Positions 50,668 to 60,715 of a stretch of 64,000 nt of DNA are shown in pieces; within the stretch, counting starts at the first letter, position 1, and every line of letters begins with the position of its first letter. Origin of the DNA: Elgaria multicarinata webbii (Eukaryota > Chordata > Lepidosauria > Squamata > Anguidae); contig NC_086184.1 of assembly GCF_023053635.1 (NCBI RefSeq), positions 12,632,379 through 12,696,378 of the forward strand, given 5' to 3'. The notes under the pieces are model-generated. The model ran no database searches. It saw only the letters and a list, made by a program, of their open reading frames with translations, and was not told the DNA's origin. A program made the position numbers and the translations under genes.

Positions 50668-53600
50668 ATGAGCACAGGGCACTTCCTCAGTATGAACATA
50701 AGAGCCATGCTGGAACAGGCCAAGGATCCATCTAGTCAACCGTTCTGTTCACAGAGTGGCCAACTAGATGCCCATGGGGAAACAAACCCACAAGCAGGAC
50801 ATGAGAGCAACAGCACCCTTCCACCCACGTTCCCCAGAAACTGATGTCCATAGGCTTAATGTCTGGGGATACCATCAATCCATCAGGAGTAGTAGCCATT
50901 GATAGCCTTCTCCAAGAATTTGTCCAATCTCCTTTAAAGCCATCCAAATTTGTGGCCATCTCTACATATTGTGGTAGAGCACTGTGTTAAAAAGAAGTGC
51001 TTCCTTTTATCTGTCCTGAATCTCATACCAATCAGCTTCATGGAATGACCCTGGGTTCTAGTATTACGAAAGAGGGAGAAAAATGTCTCCTGATCTACTT
51101 TCTCCACTTCAACCATAATGTTGTACACCTCTATCATGTCTCCCCTGATTCGCCTTTTCTCCGAGCTTCCAGGACCATGGCCAACAGATCATATTTTCCT
51201 TCCAAACACACACACATAGAACATGTGGAGGGATCCAGGAACATCTAGATAGCATCATGGCTAAGCATGGCGAAATACTGCCCACTATAGCACATCATCA
51301 GCCATCTCTTTGGAAGTCCCTGCAAACACTTTAGTACCACATTTTGCAATAAAGCCTCGATAGTCTATTTTCTTTTTATGCCACAATAGCAAAATGTACC
51401 TTTTAAACCCCAATGAGGGACACTTGGAAGCGGATACTGGCTGTTCACGCAAGGAAGCGGATCGCCCAAGAGTTTTCGTATTTGGAGTGGAGGACGCAAA
51501 TGCAGACCTGATAGGACACAATGGTACACACACATAAGACACAGCTGTATAATTATATAGCAATTATACAATAGTATACCAATAAATATTACTATCAAAA
51601 GAAAAATAAAGTATTGTAAATTCCTAGCAGATATCTCTTAGCACACTAGCATTTCCTCCATCTTAAATTTGGCCTATTACTACGGATTTACTGCATCTTG
51701 GACTCCATACATTCCAGTATGAAATAAATCTAATCTATGAACCTATTGTCTTGTCATTTTTCCTCCCTAACTTTTAATGGATTGCAATAGATTCTGTTCA
51801 GTGTTATTTTTGGATGCTGTAAGACACCTCATGGACCAAAGCGGTAGAAAACACTTTAAAAATAAATAAAATAAAAGCTTCTTTATCTACCAAGAGCTTT
51901 CGAGGATATCCTTTTAAAAGGGTCTGTTATGGCTAAGTGGAAGGTTTTAAGTTCTGTTTTGCAGCTCTTCAAATTTGAACAGCCAGAATAGACATTACTT
52001 TAAATCTGTGTCTAGAGAAGAAGAAGAAAGAGAGGAGGGAACGCACAGCTGCTAGTAGTATTCTAGATTTACTTTAAACTATACAAGGGAAAAAAGGAAA
52101 GGAAAGGAACCTCTCGTGCAAGCACTGAGCCATTACTGACTCTTGGAGCGACGCCAGCTTTCGCTGATGTTTTCTTAGAGGGGTGGTTTGCCGTTGCCTT
52201 CCCCGGCCGTTATTCCCTTTCCCCCAGCTAACTGGGTACTCATTTTACCGACCTCGGGAGGATGGAAGGCTGAGTCGACCTGAGCCGGCTGCCTGAAACC
52301 AGCTTCCGCTGGGATCGAACTCAGGCCGTGGGGAGAGTTTCAGCTGCAGGAACTGCTGCTTTACAACAAAATAATGTCGTATGGAGTGCTCCTGTTTTCA
52401 TGCTTCAGTCATCCATGACCTCCACCAGGATACTCTATTCCATCCCACCTCATTTCCAGCCCTTCCTCCACCAGTCAGTCAACATTCTGTCCTCAATGGG
52501 CTGACCTGTTTTTGATGTACCCCCCCTTCAACTATATCCCCCAGCAGAACTTTTGTACCTGTGCAAACCTTAGACTTTAGCTGAGTCTGCTAATCATAGA
52601 ATTGTTGAGTTGGAAGGGACCATAAGGATCATCTAGTCCAACCCTCTGCAATGTGCAGGAAAACCAATTAAACCATCCGTGAGAGGTGGCCATCTAGCGT
52701 CTTCTTAAAAACCTCCAGAGATGGAGAACCACAACCTCTGGAGGTAGACCGTTCCACTGTTGTACAGATCTTACTGTCAGGAAGTTTTTCCTTATATTTA
52801 ATCGGAGTTTAGGTAGCTGTAACTTATACCCATTATTTTGGGTCCTAATTTCTGTGGCCATAGAAAATAGTTCTTGACCATCTTCCCTGTGGCACCCTTT
52901 TGATGTACCTGAACACTGCTAACATGTCTCCCCCCTCAGTCTTCTTTTCTCCAAACTGAACATCCCAAGTTCCTTCAGCCTGCCTTCATAGGGCATGTCC
53001 TCAAGTCCCTGTATTATTTTTGTTGCCCTCCTCTGAACCTGTTCTACCTGTCGATGTTCTTCTGAAAGTATCTTCCTTGTGTGCATGGGTGGTACTGTTT
53101 TGGCTGCTTATGCATTGGCACGCACCTCTGAACATCAGAAATAGAAGGAATGTTGTCACAGAGCCCCTTGACCATCTAGTAGAGCTACTGATGTCTTTCA
53201 CACTCTTAGTGGAAAAAAATAATCCCATTTCAAGGTGTCAGATGGATGAAAGGTAGCCAAGAATATTGGGTTAGTCCTACCTGGACAGAGTACCTTCTTT
53301 GCCCTTCATGGCAGAACCCAAGGAAGCCAGCGAATTGGTTTTAAATACCTGCAGAAAAATTAAGCAGCACATGTTATTTATTTATTTTATTTCCCACACT
53401 TCAGCAGAGTGCTGGAGTAGATGGACCCTCAGTCTGATCCAGCAGGGCTCTTCTTATGTTCTTATACCACTTTATACCAGTTGCTGGGGAACATGAGCTG
53501 CTATCACACTTGCATCCTACATGTGGGCCTTCTACAGGCAGTTGCTTGACCACTGTGTGAACAGAACATTGAACTAGTTGGGCCTTTGGTCTGATCCAAC

Positions 53601-56600
53601 ATGACTGTCTTCATAGGGCATATCCTCAAGTCCCTGTATTATTTTTGTTCTTAACCCAGAATTTTAAAATTCAGGCCCCATTGCTGACAATGGTACCTTC
53701 AAACTGGCAAAAAGGGCTCTGTCAAAAAAGCTAAGTTGGACATGAAGCGTTCGTATGTCCACACTTACCTTCTGAGATGTTTTCTTGGCCTGCGTTCTGT
53801 TCTCCTCCTTCTCGTCTTTGTATTCCACGATAGTGGTGACCTTGACTAGAAGGAGGACATTTTGGCCAAGCGTTATTTAGACACAGCTTCCATGTCTTTG
53901 GATTCACCCCCCTCCCGCCCCCGCATGGACTGAGCATTGATAAACAAGCCACCTTCCCAGAGCCTTGGCAGGATACTTGGGCATGGATCCAAATAGCCAT
54001 GCCTCGTGGCCTGGGTATACCAAGGCCATTCCTGCTGTAGCCCCTTGCATTCTCTTGAAGACCACATCTAAGGGGCCCTCGAGAACAGCACACAATGTGA
54101 TGCAGTGGGGTGCAGCCGGGGGGGGGGGGCAGGGAGAGAGATCTTCAGCCTGACTGAGTACTTCCTACTCACATGATTGGATATTTGGAATCAAGCCACA
54201 GAATAGGATGTGACAAGGTATTTTTGAGCTCCATGGTAGCATCTACACCACCAAGCCATGGTTCAAACCTGCAACACTTGTTTGATCAAGTCAAAAGGTT
54301 GATGTTACCTGGAGCAGGTTCTTGATAAAGCTCGTGGGTCACCATTGCCCATTCAAGAACAAGCCATCCCAAAATATGCCACGTTACAACATGGAACAAC
54401 AGATGGTTGCTGGGAAAATCCATTTATTACTAGCTACTGTGAGGGTTGCAGCTAAGCTTGGAGGGAACAAGGAGGTCTGAGGAGGGTTGCAGGATGCCAA
54501 CAAATGTCAGCACGGTGTCCCTGGAAGGCCAGGCTCCACTAAACCACTTGTCATGCCCACTGGTGCCACCCACTCATGTTCCTGTCACATTGGCACAGAG
54601 TGTATATTGTACCACCTGTATGCGCAGACAGAATATGTGTACACAAGTCCTTCTCCAACCTGGTGCCTTCCAGATGTTTTGGACGTCACTCCAGACAGCA
54701 TGACCAATGACCAGGAATGCTGGCAAGTGTTGTCCAAAACAAATTGAAGGCAACCAGGTTGGGGAAGGCTGGTGTATACACAGGCAATAGGTATATGCAT
54801 GTGGGTGTTATGCTCTGCAAGGCACTAATAGAAACAGTAGATATGCCTCTGCATATCTGCTCAGAAGTAAGCAGGACAGAATCACTCAGCAGCACTTTCA
54901 AAGAGCATTCCAAATATCAAGGCTTTGCAGGTCTACTCAGAAGCAGGAGCAGCAAGTCTGCTCAGAAAGAAGCAGAACAAGCCTTTGCATGTGACTAGGA
55001 CAAGGCTCAGAAGTAAGCAGGACAGAATCACTCAGCAGGAATGAAGCAAGCAGGAGTGAATCAATCAGCGTCTTCCACCCTAAGCGCCACTCCCTCTCTC
55101 CAGCAGGGAAAAGCTCACATCTCCAATCAGCTGCTGATCAGAGATAAGAGCTTTTCCCTGCCAGGGAAAGGGGGTGGGGCCTGGGGAAGAAGCTGGCAGG
55201 CCAGATGTGGAACCCCCATGGGCCACAGGTTCCCCATGCCTGGTCTAGGGAAATGCTTCCCTCACACAAAGATGGGAAAATTTGCCCCCAAAGCTGCTTC
55301 CAAGTTTGAAGATCAGCTTACCTCGCTTGCTGTTTGTCCTCACCAGCCTGGGATTGGGCACGTCTCCAACACCGCAGTCATTCTGTAGACGCGTTGGGGC
55401 AGTAGGGAGAAAGAGAAGTTAAGACTAGTGTCACACCGATACTCCTATTGCAGATTTGACTGGATACAAGTCCTACATCACTTGGATCTCTGTAGGTGAT
55501 TAGGGTAGCTGGATACTTTTAACAGTTGTACACATGGAAGAATGTCAAAGGATGCAGGTATTTTGGGGGGTGGGAACTCCCCTTCCCAGCTATGAGATCT
55601 CCCCAACTTACACTCCTGCCTCTTCCCTTTTGATCATTATGGGACGCCCTTCTGGTGGTTCCACAAACTCCTTGGACTTCTCCGACAGCCACTCAGAAAA
55701 AGACATTTGATGTAGTTGCTCCTGCCCTCCAGAATACGCTGCCCCCTGGAATCAGGGCCTGTGCCAAAGACTGCGAGTTTGGGGCTCATGCGGAGAATGT
55801 TTCTTTTCACCCAGGCTTTTCCGGATTCATTTTTTGTGATCGAGTATATTGCTGGTTATCCCTTTAGATACGTATAATGTCGAAAGGGATATTGCCATGG
55901 TTTGGGTATTTCACTGTGAGTGTGTCTTTTATTGTACGCAGCTTTAGTAAATTTCTTTGATTAGTGGTGTATAAAACTTGTGGAATAAATAAGACCAATC
56001 AACTGCCCAGCACAAAGATCTCCCTAAGGACACAGCGCGGAGAGGAGAGCAGCTTTGTTCTTTAAAGCGTTCCTGTGGGGTTGACATCCGTTATAGACAC
56101 TTACGGCCTCGACAGCAGCGACAACCGTAGCAGCAGCAGCGTCTTCTTCCTTGAGATCTGTGATACAGACATCATATTATTATTAATTATTATTATATTC
56201 ATATTTATTAGTATCCCACCTTTTGCCCAATACTGGGCCTCAAGGCGGCCTTACAAAATTAAAACATATACATTTTAAAACCTATGAAAAGAAATATACA
56301 AAAGTTAATTTTTTTAAAAAAATGTATTACAATATTAAAACATCAAACATTTAAAATTCGTGACCATTTTACAAGTCCTTAACATAGACGGAGGCCCAGA
56401 TTATTCGCCAAACGCCTGCGGGAACAAAGAAGGTTTTGCCTGCTTCCGAAAGCCCATCAAGGAGGGAGCCAATCTAGCTTCCCCGGGAAGAGAATTCCAA
56501 AGCACTGGAGCAGCCACCGAGAAGGCCCTCTCCTGTGTTACCACCAGGCGTGCCTGTGAAGATGGTGGGACTGAAAGAAGGGCTTCCCTGGAAGATCTCA

Positions 56601-57401
56601 AAGCACGGGCAGGCTCATAAGGGAGAATACGGTCTTTCAGATAACCTGGACCCGAGCCATAGACAATTACAGCACAACTGCTGTTTGCTGATTAATAGAA
56701 GAGACTTGCTTCTTATGACAATGCTTTGCCTACTTATTTTCCCCAAACCCTACAGGGAAATAAAGGTTGGCAGGAGAAGGAGAAGGAGGAAGGGAAGATG
56801 AGACCACACACTAGGGACACACAAACGTACGGATCAAGTCTTTCCTTCTCATTTTCCTCATGACCATGGGCATTGTCAACGACTCCACTCTGAACGCTTT
56901 CTCAGCCGTCTGAAGAAGCGAAGCCAGCGCTTTCTTCATATCTTGCAGGTTTTCCTTAGCTTGGAGGAAGGAGGAGGAGGAAAACACACACACAATATTA
57001 TCAGTGGTGAGGCTAGCATTGGACTTTATGGCCAAGGCTCTCCCAAATGACCACAGAGAGAGGGGGTGGGGGTGGGGGTGAAGGAAGAAGTGCCAAACAG
57101 GCCCAGAGTCAACCTTTGGGCTAGCATGGCCATCGCTGGGCTCACCAGGGCAAAGGTGGCCTTGCTACAGGACCCTTTCCTTCTTCTTCTATTATATAAA
57201 AAAGTTATAGCCGGCAGATGGCCTGCTGGAGATGTACATGGGCTTAGAGATGGTAATTTTATTATTTTTACTTTAAAAATATTGCATCCTTTTCTACAAT
57301 GGCACCAACACTGATTTTATTCCGGCTCCAAGTGAAAACATGGCTTTTTAACAAAGCTTTTAATGGTTGAATTCACTAAGTTGGTACATTGTTTTAATTA
57401 A

Positions 57402-57444
<43 letters not shown>

Positions 57445-58049
57445 TTATTTGTATCCCGCCTTTTGCCCAATGCTGGGCCTCAAGGTGGCCTCACAAAGTT
57501 TAAAATATACATGGGGGAGGGGGGAACAAAACCATAAACATTTAAAATACACAACAAAATTATGAGACATTAACATAGATGGAGGGCCAGATTATTCTCC
57601 AAAGGCCTGCTGGAACAAAAAAGTTTTAGCCTGATTCCAAAAGCCCATCAAGGAGGGAGCCAGCCTAGCTTCCCCAGGAAGAGAGTTCCAGAGCAGCCAC
57701 CGAGAAGGCCCTCTCCCATGTTCCCACCAAGTGTGCCTGTGAAGAAGGTGGGACTGAAAGAAGGGCTTCTCCAGAAGATCTCAAAGCACGGGCAGGCTCA
57801 TAAGGGAGAATACGGTCTTTCATATGACCTGGACCTGAACCATATAGGGCTTTATAGGTCATAACCAGCACTTTGAATTGTTTAATTTTAACTGTTTTAA
57901 TAGCTTACTGCTTTTAAATTATATATTGTTTTAACTTGGTTTATGGTTTAATTTGTTTTTAGCTGTGTATATATACTGTTTTATACTGTATGCTTTTATC
58001 TGTATGCTGCCCTGAGATCTTATTGATATAGGGCGGGATATAAATGTTA

Positions 58050-58092
<43 letters not shown>

Positions 58093-59042
58093 CAAAATGG
58101 TCTTTGTCCCCAAGTCAGTGTATTTAGCAACAGGGCAGCAGAAACAAACATCGCTTTATTCCTGTGCTCATGATAATGCTATGATTTAAGTTTATAATGC
58201 AATACTATACATGCTCAGAGTACTTCTTAGTTAAAATTCAGAAGGAATGGTGGATTAGCATATGTGTGGTGATTGGATGTGTGAGATACGTGGGCGAAGT
58301 GTGTGTGTGTGATATAAAAGCAGGTGGCTGTGCTTAAGTGAATCAGAACGGGTTTCTAAAAGATAGGGAATGGATGATAGAGGGTTTAGATAAGAGGAGA
58401 GAGAGGTCTGACGTGATTGGGAAGTGATTGATTGAGACAGTGATTAGGTTTATTGCGTGTGAAAGAATTCACATTGATAGGATCATTAAAAGTTTCTTAT
58501 TTATTATTCAACAAGTTGATGCGCTAATTAATAAAGTTTTCTTTGTTTATAAAAACAAAAAATCCTACACTTTCTGCTCTTGGCTACATCAGAGGGAAGT
58601 ATGAAAACGAAGATTACAGGTGATAATACAAGTTGGTGTGTCCTCACAGATAGAGGACTGAGTGTGGGTTGGACCTCCCTCTCCCCCTCTCTCCCTGTCT
58701 CTCTCTCTCTCTGTGTCTGTATGGGAAGGGGTTTCCTACTAGGGTGAGAAAGGCCTTAGACAAAGGGAATTCTCACTGGGAATATTGGCAGGAATGACAC
58801 AAAAGTGTTTTCTCAACACCACCAGCCTCTCCAAGTTTTGGGGATAGGTCCATAAGCAGCAGAACTCTTTGGGGATGGTTGGGAAATACCCCCTTTGCCC
58901 CCCCTCAAGCCTTACCCTGATGGTCGAAATCCCGTAGAAACAGACTGATCCTCTGGTCCCTCTGGTCCTTGCTCAAGGCGCTCCGATCTGGTTCTACTCC
59001 AGAATCACCACTGCGCTCCTCCAAGCGCTTTCTGAGAGCCAT
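46422..59042 (-). CDS. CDCA9: Borealin-family protein, best fit borealin-2 (Dasra-A), complete gene, 10 coding exons
   Basis: Exons in order on the minus strand: 59042-58916, 56959-56831, 56157-56105, 55382-55322, 53845-53769, 53348-53281, 51507-51400, 48611-48482, 47647-47561, 46469-46422. They total 888 nt and 295 aa with stop. All introns are GT-AG and every phase matches. The N-terminal part ([12 protein letters not shown]... [14 protein letters not shown]) aligns without gaps to the borealin helix FLKDFDRE...LLKEVDNLYNIEIL, the helical region that binds survivin and INCENP. A Lys/Glu-rich and Ser/Arg-rich linker follows, with a minimal Cdk motif at T179-P180. The C-terminal part (VNIPLADGQ...[11 protein letters not shown]...IHTLVSQLTVLC) aligns to the borealin dimerisation domain. 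Known role of the family: a chromosomal passenger complex subunit that guides Aurora B to centromeres. It differs strongly from CDCA8, so the paralogue call CDCA9 is inference. Family assignment is firm. Confidence 0.88.
46690..46818 (+). repeat. L2 3' tail plus (AAT)n microsatellite
   Basis: GAGGCCCAGTATTGGGCAAA, then GTGAGATACAAATTAAAAT, the sense-strand 3' end of the element type at 56165-56660. About 23 AAT units follow. Confidence 0.85.
47187..47370. mobile_element. Short non-autonomous hAT element in a borealin-2 intron
   Basis: Starts CAGAAGTATTGAATCTCAG, ends CTGCACTCCTG, flanked by CTATATAG and CTATATAT (47179-47186, 47371-47378). The interior shares the TGCAAGTAACTGAGAGGC and CTTTTCAAATGGGGGAAA blocks with 11413-11749. 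Confidence 0.8.
47561..47647 (-). CDS. CDCA9: Borealin-2 coding exon 9
   Basis: Encodes [20 protein letters not shown] and TVQHIHTLV, corresponding to borealin LLASDLQ...LDPEALGNIKKL. The acceptor TTGTTCAG is preferred over a second CAG 11 nt downstream because it keeps the frame. Donor GTG|GTAAGC. Confidence 0.87.
48070..48155 (+). mobile_element. L2 LINE 3' tail
   Basis: GTGAACTGCCCAGAGAGCTT, GGACGGTATATAAATGTAAT and AAATAAATAAAAC. Confidence 0.82.
48482..48611 (-). CDS. CDCA9: Borealin-2 coding exon 8
   Basis: Residues 208-251: an Arg/Ser-rich stretch ([12 protein letters not shown]), then [17 protein letters not shown], which aligns to the start of the borealin C-terminal domain (ERIYNISGNGSPLAD). 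Donor CAG|GTATTG, phase 0. Confidence 0.87.
48770..49260 (-). mobile_element. L1-clade LINE ORF2 C-terminal fragment
   Basis: The minus-strand frame reads [40 protein letters not shown], with a (TTTTTT) rich tail at its left. AAR..I...WK and the spaced DKLT are L1 ORF2 C-terminal features. This is the only L1-type copy recognised in the window. Confidence 0.82.
49607..49790 (+). mobile_element. tRNA-type SINE
   Basis: GTGTGGGGTAGTGGTTAGAA head, GGCCATGAAGCTGACTAGGT and CACAGGGTTGCTGTGAGGAT body. It is the best-preserved head of this second SINE family. Confidence 0.75.
49910..50669 (+). mobile_element. L2-clade LINE 3' part with open RT frame and (AATA)n tail
   Basis: The open frame to 50,434 reads [40 protein letters not shown] and [20 protein letters not shown], ending [16 protein letters not shown]. 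The 3' UTR (GAACCGCCCAGAGAGCTTCG) ends in an AAATA-type simple repeat. It is 5'-truncated and well preserved. Confidence 0.93.
50690..51185 (-). mobile_element. CR1 LINE fragment, about 0.5 kb
   Basis: TATGAACATAAGAGCCATGC, GGAACAGGCCAAGGATCCAT, GTAGCCATTGATAGCCTTCT and ATGTCTCCCCTGATTCGCC. The longest antisense CR1 3' region in the left part of the borealin-2 gene. Confidence 0.88.
51400..51507 (-). CDS. CDCA9: Borealin-2 coding exon 7
   Basis: Encodes [20 protein letters not shown] and [16 protein letters not shown]. It is Ser/Thr-rich, with a TP dipeptide at residues 179-180 and the RSASLRE motif, and matches the borealin SSRANTVTPAVGRLEV region. Acceptor CTATCAG, donor AG|GTACAT. Confidence 0.85.
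52092..52365 (-). mobile_element. tRNA-derived SINE, second copy
   Basis: Begins with (GGAAA)n and CCTCTCGTGCAAGCACTGAG, and ends near GATCGAACTCAGGCC and GCTGCTTTAC, the reverse complement of 9751-10060. No clear target duplication, and the tRNA head is shortened. Confidence 0.9.
52594..53045 (-). mobile_element. CR1 LINE 3' end, about 450 bp
   Basis: AATCATAGAATTGTTGAGTT, GGAAGGGACCATAAGGATCA, TCTTCTTTTCTCCAAACTG and TTGCCCTCCTCTGAACCTG. A longer copy than the other CR1 fragments, next to borealin-2 exon 6. Confidence 0.9.
53281..53348 (-). CDS. CDCA9: Borealin-2 coding exon 6 (short)
   Basis: This 68-nt exon was found because exons 5 and 7 do not share a phase. It encodes [20 protein letters not shown] and LS, lies between acceptor TTTTTCTGCAG and donor AG|GTAGGA, and converts phase 0 to phase 2 as required. 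GSAMKGKEG resembles borealin SIQGKGKGK. It lies between CR1 fragments. Confidence 0.75.
53400..53650 (+). mobile_element. CR1 fragments, two sense pieces and one antisense piece
   Basis: GATGGACCCTCAGTCTGATC and GTTGCTGGGGAACATGAGCT in sense, then TCAAGTCCCTGTATTATTTT (53,625 on), which repeats 52,999-53,018. This indicates a local rearrangement of CR1 sequence. Confidence 0.7.
53769..53845 (-). CDS. CDCA9: Borealin-2 coding exon 5
   Basis: Encodes [20 protein letters not shown] and KKTSQK, matching the borealin stretch [20 protein letters not shown]. The other frames are also open, but only this one fits the phases and the alignment. Donor AAG|GTAAGT, phase 0. Confidence 0.83.
54645..54771. 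mobile_element. Hairpin hAT MITE
   Basis: CTTCTCCAACCTGGTGCCTT at the left and GGCAACCAGGTTGGGGAAGG at the right. Flanks GTGTACAC and GTGTATAC agree at 7 of 8 bases. Confidence 0.82.
55322..55382 (-). CDS. CDCA9: Borealin-2 coding exon 4
   Basis: Encodes [20 protein letters not shown], the only open frame of the three. The acceptor GTCTACAG follows a pyrimidine tract and the donor is G|GTAAGC (phase 1). It corresponds to the basic linker near TPLKSAKTRK in borealin. Confidence 0.82.
55640..55996 (+). mobile_element. Diverged L2-clade LINE 3' end
   Basis: The frame [20 protein letters not shown] resembles RAFSVVAPxLWNxLP. The 3' end is GTATAAAACTTGTGGAATAA. Old and truncated. Confidence 0.6.
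56105..56157 (-). CDS. CDCA9: Borealin-2 coding exon 3
   Basis: Encodes [18 protein letters not shown], alanine-rich like the borealin segment around [20 protein letters not shown]. Acceptor ATCACAG, donor GTAAGT, ends in phase 0. Confidence 0.82.
56165..56660 (-). mobile_element. L2-clade LINE 3' end
   Basis: ATT-rich end, GTATCCCACCTTTTGCCCAA, and a minus-strand frame reading [40 protein letters not shown]. Confidence 0.88.
56831..56959 (-). CDS. CDCA9: Borealin-2 coding exon 2
   Basis: Residues 43-85 ([43 protein letters not shown]). It forms the long helix that packs on survivin and INCENP. The acceptor follows a CT-rich tract and the donor is C|GTACGT. The 16-residue spacing from FLRDFD to LLQTA equals that in human borealin, so no exon is missing here. 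Confidence 0.9.
57295..58091 (+). mobile_element. L2-clade LINE 3' end split by another L2
   Basis: GGCTCCAAGTGAAAACATGG (57,324 on) and CACTAAGTTGGTACATTG match the copy at 19,170-19,230. After an insert the 3' UTR resumes (TTAACTTGGTTTATGGTTTA, CCCTGAGATCTTATTGATAT) and ends in (AAAT)n. Confidence 0.88.
57395..57880 (-). mobile_element. L2-clade LINE 3' end nested in another L2
   Basis: (ATT)n, then GTATCCCGCCTTTTGCCCAA, and a minus-strand frame [41 protein letters not shown] close relative of 56165-56660. Flanking AATTAAA/TTTAATT-like sequence prevents an exact boundary. Confidence 0.87.
58092..58915. other. Borealin-2 intron 1 sequence, right part
   Basis: Purine-rich GATAGGG and GAGAGAG stretches at 58,360-58,450 and a CT-rich run at about 58,676-58,712. 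No mobile element recognised. Confidence 0.5.
58916..59042 (-). CDS. CDCA9: Borealin-2 coding exon 1
   Basis: Begins [20 protein letters not shown] and ends ...[11 protein letters not shown] in phase 1 with donor G|GTAAGG. The DFD motif matches the conserved start of the borealin helix. The 41 residues before it form the usual basic, unstructured N-terminus. This ATG is chosen because it is the first in frame after the upstream sequence. Confidence 0.87.
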
Positions 59043-60280
59043 TGCGTTGACACACAGGTGAATCAGGCCAAAACAGGGAGTGATTTATTGCTGAGCCCCA
59101 CCCTGGCTGTTGACTCACCCACTCAGACCACGGAGAAAGAGCAATTCAGTTGGAGGAGCAAACTTCACCCTTCGTTTGGACAAAGTTAAATCAGTCTTTG
59201 GAATGGGAGAATCAGCTGTATGGGTGTTTCAACTCCCCTACCCACAACTTATTGAAAGAAGGGTCTTTCTACAAGAAACAGTCCTTAGTTTTAAGAAGAA
59301 AGAGCTTATCTCCTAGAGTGATTCCCTTCCAATGTTTCCACCATACACCCGGCAGGCCTTCTGAGCCTTTAACAGGTGAGCATTGATTGACTGATTGATT
59401 GATTAACGTTGCTATACCACTTCGTAAGCTAAAAAGCCATAAAGGTGGAGTACAGCCATTTAAAAACAGTGAAAACATTAAAGCTACACATTTTGAAAAG
59501 CCACACTGAAAAGATAAAAATTCATCAGGACAGCATTTTCTGGCATAGAGATGCAGGGAAGAGGCTTCACCTGCAGGATTTCTACCTGCTGAACAGTGCA
59601 TAAAAGGCATAGGAGCCTTGCCTGCCTGAGTGGAGCCTCAAGGGTATCTTCCAAGGGAATGCAATGTAGACCTGAGTGCAAACAGAGCAATTTGCTACTA
59701 CTACCACAACACAATCCCAAGCTTAAATGGGTTCAAGGTCCATCAAAGGCTTTGTTACTTCAATAAACCTTCCATGTTTGTAGGCAGTTTAGGATTCTAG
59801 ACTAAAAAAAATGGGACACCCATTGCTTATGGGTTTGCAGAGGTTTCTGCCTGGCAAGGTCAGACTATGAACTATTTAAGTTCATAGTCTATGAACTATT
59901 TAACACAACTATTCATAGTCTATGAACTATTTAAGCAAGGATATGTTAAATGCTGCAGGCATAGGTTGTAACTTGTTTCTGGTCTCATGCATTTTAAGAA
60001 CTGGTGTACATCACACAGTTTTCCCATGAGTGAAGTTCTCCTTGGATTGTATCCAATGTTAATCCTACTTAGAGTAGACTCATTGAAATCAGTTGGACTT
60101 AAATTAGACTAACGTTGTCTTCCATCCCATGGCTTTGCTTTAGTTTCAAGGGTGCAACAAGAGATTTATGCATAAACAAACTAGGCAGGAAGTACAGGAC
60201 TAGACCTCTTTAAAAATGAGTTTATATTCCTAGTCCTCCTCTTTACTCTAAATACTACTTTAAATTGCATTACATCAGGG
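59043..60280. other. Upstream region of borealin-2 and intergenic sequence
   Basis: No CpG island and no obvious TATA box precede the ATG. The first exon may therefore be followed upstream by an unseen non-coding exon. At 59,385-59,690 a (ATTG)n run and GCTATACCACTTCGTAAGC suggest an old LINE or SINE 3' end (minus). At 59,862-59,936 a unit containing TAGTCTATGAACTATTTAA recurs. Confidence 0.5.
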
Positions 60281-60282
60281 CT

Positions 60283-60470
60283 GGCACTAGCTTTGAGGGG
60301 GCTCTAGACAAAGCTGCCGTGAACATCTTGGTCTAGTCACTTCACGTTTCCAAAATGTACAAGGCGTAGTGTCACTTCCGAAAATTGTGGGAAAGTGTGT
60401 TAATGGTGGGCCCTGGCAGGGGGAAGGGACCCTGGCAACTGCCCAAATAGGCCAGGCGCTGGCCCTGTGC
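60283..60470. mobile_element. Probable diverged hAT-type element
   Basis: CAGGGCTGGCACTAGC at the left and GGCGCTGGCCCTG at the right are imperfect inverses. No clear target duplication. Confidence 0.5.
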
Positions 60471-60614
60471 CAATGGCAGCTGTTACCATCTTTGCTAGAA
60501 CAATCCCCTGGTTTGTGTTATGGGTGAAAATCGCCCCAAGTGATCCATTGCACAAGCATAATTTACTTGATTACCTAGAAACAGCTGCTGCATAGCACAA
60601 TATTAAAGTGGCCT

Positions 60615-60715
60615 TGATGTGTGACTCTAACTCCCATCAGCCTCAGTTAGCATGGCCAATGGTCAGGGATGATGGTAGTCCAAAACATCTGGAGAGCATC
60701 AGATTTGGGAAGGCT
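60615..60715. mobile_element. Hairpin MITE, left-truncated
   Basis: CTAACTCCCATCAGCCTCAG, GATGGTAGTCCAAAACATCT and TTTGGGAAGGCTG. Confidence 0.75.

Noticed and set aside
51485-51563. Longer version of borealin-2 exon 7 starting at an upstream CAG
   Set aside because: The upstream acceptor gives the wrong phase and unlike-family residues ([12 protein letters not shown]).
53769-53845. Alternative frames of borealin-2 exon 5 ([24 protein letters not shown])
   Set aside because: They are open, but only the [12 protein letters not shown] frame fits the phase of exon 4 and the acidic stretch of borealin.
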